From the NCBI GenBank assembly GCA_900551595.1, contig URWR01000110.1:1-5844 (forward strand): 5,844 nucleotides of DNA. Reading direction: 5' to 3'. A program made the position numbers and the translations under genes. Under the pieces are notes generated by a model. The model was given only the letters and a program-made list of their open reading frames with translations, was not told the origin of the DNA and did not search any database. The stretch comes from an uncultured Coriobacteriaceae bacterium (lineage in GTDB: Bacteria > Actinomycetota > Coriobacteriia > Coriobacteriales > Atopobiaceae). How positions within the stretch are numbered: position 1 is the first letter of the stretch; the number at the start of each line of letters is the position of its first letter. Positions 5,111 through 5,844 of this stretch are shown here, in pieces.

Positions 5111-5844
5111 ATGGAGATTAGTTGGTTCCAAGCGGCGCTGCTTGGTGTGTTTGCCTGCCTGGCATCAATGCCAGGTATGGGCGGTACAACCATTGGTAAC
5201 TACACCCTTGGTCGACCCCTCGTTGCCGGTTTGGTGGTCGGCATTATCTTGGGCGATATTACACTCGGCATTATTGTCGGTACTGCTATTCAGGTGGTTT
5301 ATATCGCACTGGTTACCCCTGGTGGCACGGTTTCTGCTGATGTTCGTGCAGCATGCTACATTGGTATTCCTCTGGCAATGATTGCAATTAAGAGCAATCC
5401 TGAACTTGCTATTGATCCAAGCAGCCCAGCTGCTATTGGCACTGCAACTACTCTTGGTGCAGCTTGCGGCACACTCGGTGCAATCCTGTTTTATGGCACC
5501 GCTACGCTCAACCTGATTTGGCAGTCCATGGGTTGGAAATGGCTTGAAAAGGGCGATACGCACAAGCTCTATCTTGTCGATATGGTTCTGCCTTGGATTT
5601 CGCACCTCATCTGCTCATTCTTGCCAACGTTGATCATTGTGAAAGTTGGTGGCACGGCAGTATCCGATGTCTTGAATTCACTGCCTATGGACAGCCTGGC
5701 TCTGAAGACACTGTTCACCGTTGGTTCGCTGCTTCCTTGCGTTGGTATCGCTATCCTGCTGAAGCAAGTTATCAATAAGCCTACCGATTGGCTCTCTTTC
5801 TTCTTTGGTTTCACTCTCGCTGCAGTGCTTGGCTGCAACCTTAT
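5111..5844 (+). CDS. PTS mannose-family transporter subunit IIC, 3' end missing
   Basis: Integral membrane channel subunit of the PTS permease; with IID it binds and translocates the sugar while IIB phosphorylates it. The frame runs open off the right edge after 244 codons; family members (EII-Sor/ManY) are about 260-270 residues, so only the last few helices or residues are missing. The start MEISWFQAALLGV is set by AAGGTGG 6 nt upstream. Family features are the hydrophobic N-terminus, RPLVAGLVVGIILGD (35-49), then GIIVGTAIQVVYIALVTPGG (53-72), and VSADVRAACYIGIPLAM (74-90), which corresponds to the conserved GGxxPxDxxxGxxxG block. Other hydrophobic segments lie near 110-136, 157-177, 197-218 and 228-243. 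The IID gene would be expected immediately downstream. Substrate unknown. Confidence 0.93.
   Translation, partial: MEISWFQAALLGVFACLASMPGMGGTTIGNYTLGRPLVAGLVVGIILGDITLGIIVGTAIQVVYIALVTPGGTVSADVRAACYIGIPLAMIAIKSNPELAIDPSSPAAIGTATTLGAACGTLGAILFYGTATLNLIWQSMGWKWLEKGDTHKLYLVDMVLPWISHLICSFLPTLIIVKVGGTAVSDVLNSLPMDSLALKTLFTVGSLLPCVGIAILLKQVINKPTDWLSFFFGFTLAAVLGCNL

Noticed and set aside
1..5844. CRISPR array, insertion sequence, tRNA or phage elements
   Set aside because: No regularly spaced repeats, transposase or integrase frame, terminal inverted repeats or cloverleaf sequence were seen on either strand.

Overview
The window holds two complete or near-complete transcription units from a bacterial chromosome of intermediate GC, roughly half by eye. 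On the plus strand, an ABC exporter pair fills the left half and a mannose-family phosphotransferase (PTS) operon fills the right half. A small membrane-protein gene on the minus strand lies between them. Mannose-family PTS genes, the short intergenic gaps and the strong purine-rich ribosome sites suggest a fermentative, host-associated Gram-positive, either a low-to-mid-GC Coriobacteriia member (Atopobium/Lancefieldella-like) or a Firmicute. This is an inference from gene content and style; no rRNA or other marker is present.

Left region (1-3310). The first gene is cut by the left edge. It and the second gene overlap by 8 bp, and each encodes a half-transporter with a membrane domain and an ATPase domain. 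The sequence departures are distributed as in asymmetric heterodimeric exporters (TM287/288, LmrCD, BmrCD type). Subunit 1 has Asp for the catalytic Glu and Gln for the switch His. Subunit 2 has a canonical Walker B and switch His but an altered signature (VSQGQ). Together they would form one active and one degenerate ATP site. A strong intrinsic terminator follows.

Middle (3313-4079). An unrecognised 138-residue protein with three predicted membrane helices is encoded on the minus strand, convergent with the exporter. The 350-bp gap upstream of it is the divergent control region for this gene and the PTS operon. It contains a plausible sigma-70-type promoter (TTCACA, 17 bp, GACAAT), two CAATAGTT copies exactly 20 bp apart across that promoter, a CTTACG direct repeat at 11-bp spacing, and a perfect 14-bp palindrome just before the PTS ribosome site.

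Right region (4080-5844). Three plus-strand genes encode separate PTS IIA, IIB and IIC proteins of the mannose-fructose-sorbose family. The expected phosphate path is HPr to IIA His9, then IIB His14, then the sugar as it crosses the membrane through IIC and a IID partner. IIC runs off the right edge and IID would be expected beyond it. The substrate cannot be read from the sequence.

I found no tRNA, rRNA, CRISPR array or mobile element. The genes belong to known families. The parts I could not explain are the small membrane protein and the repeat-rich divergent control region.
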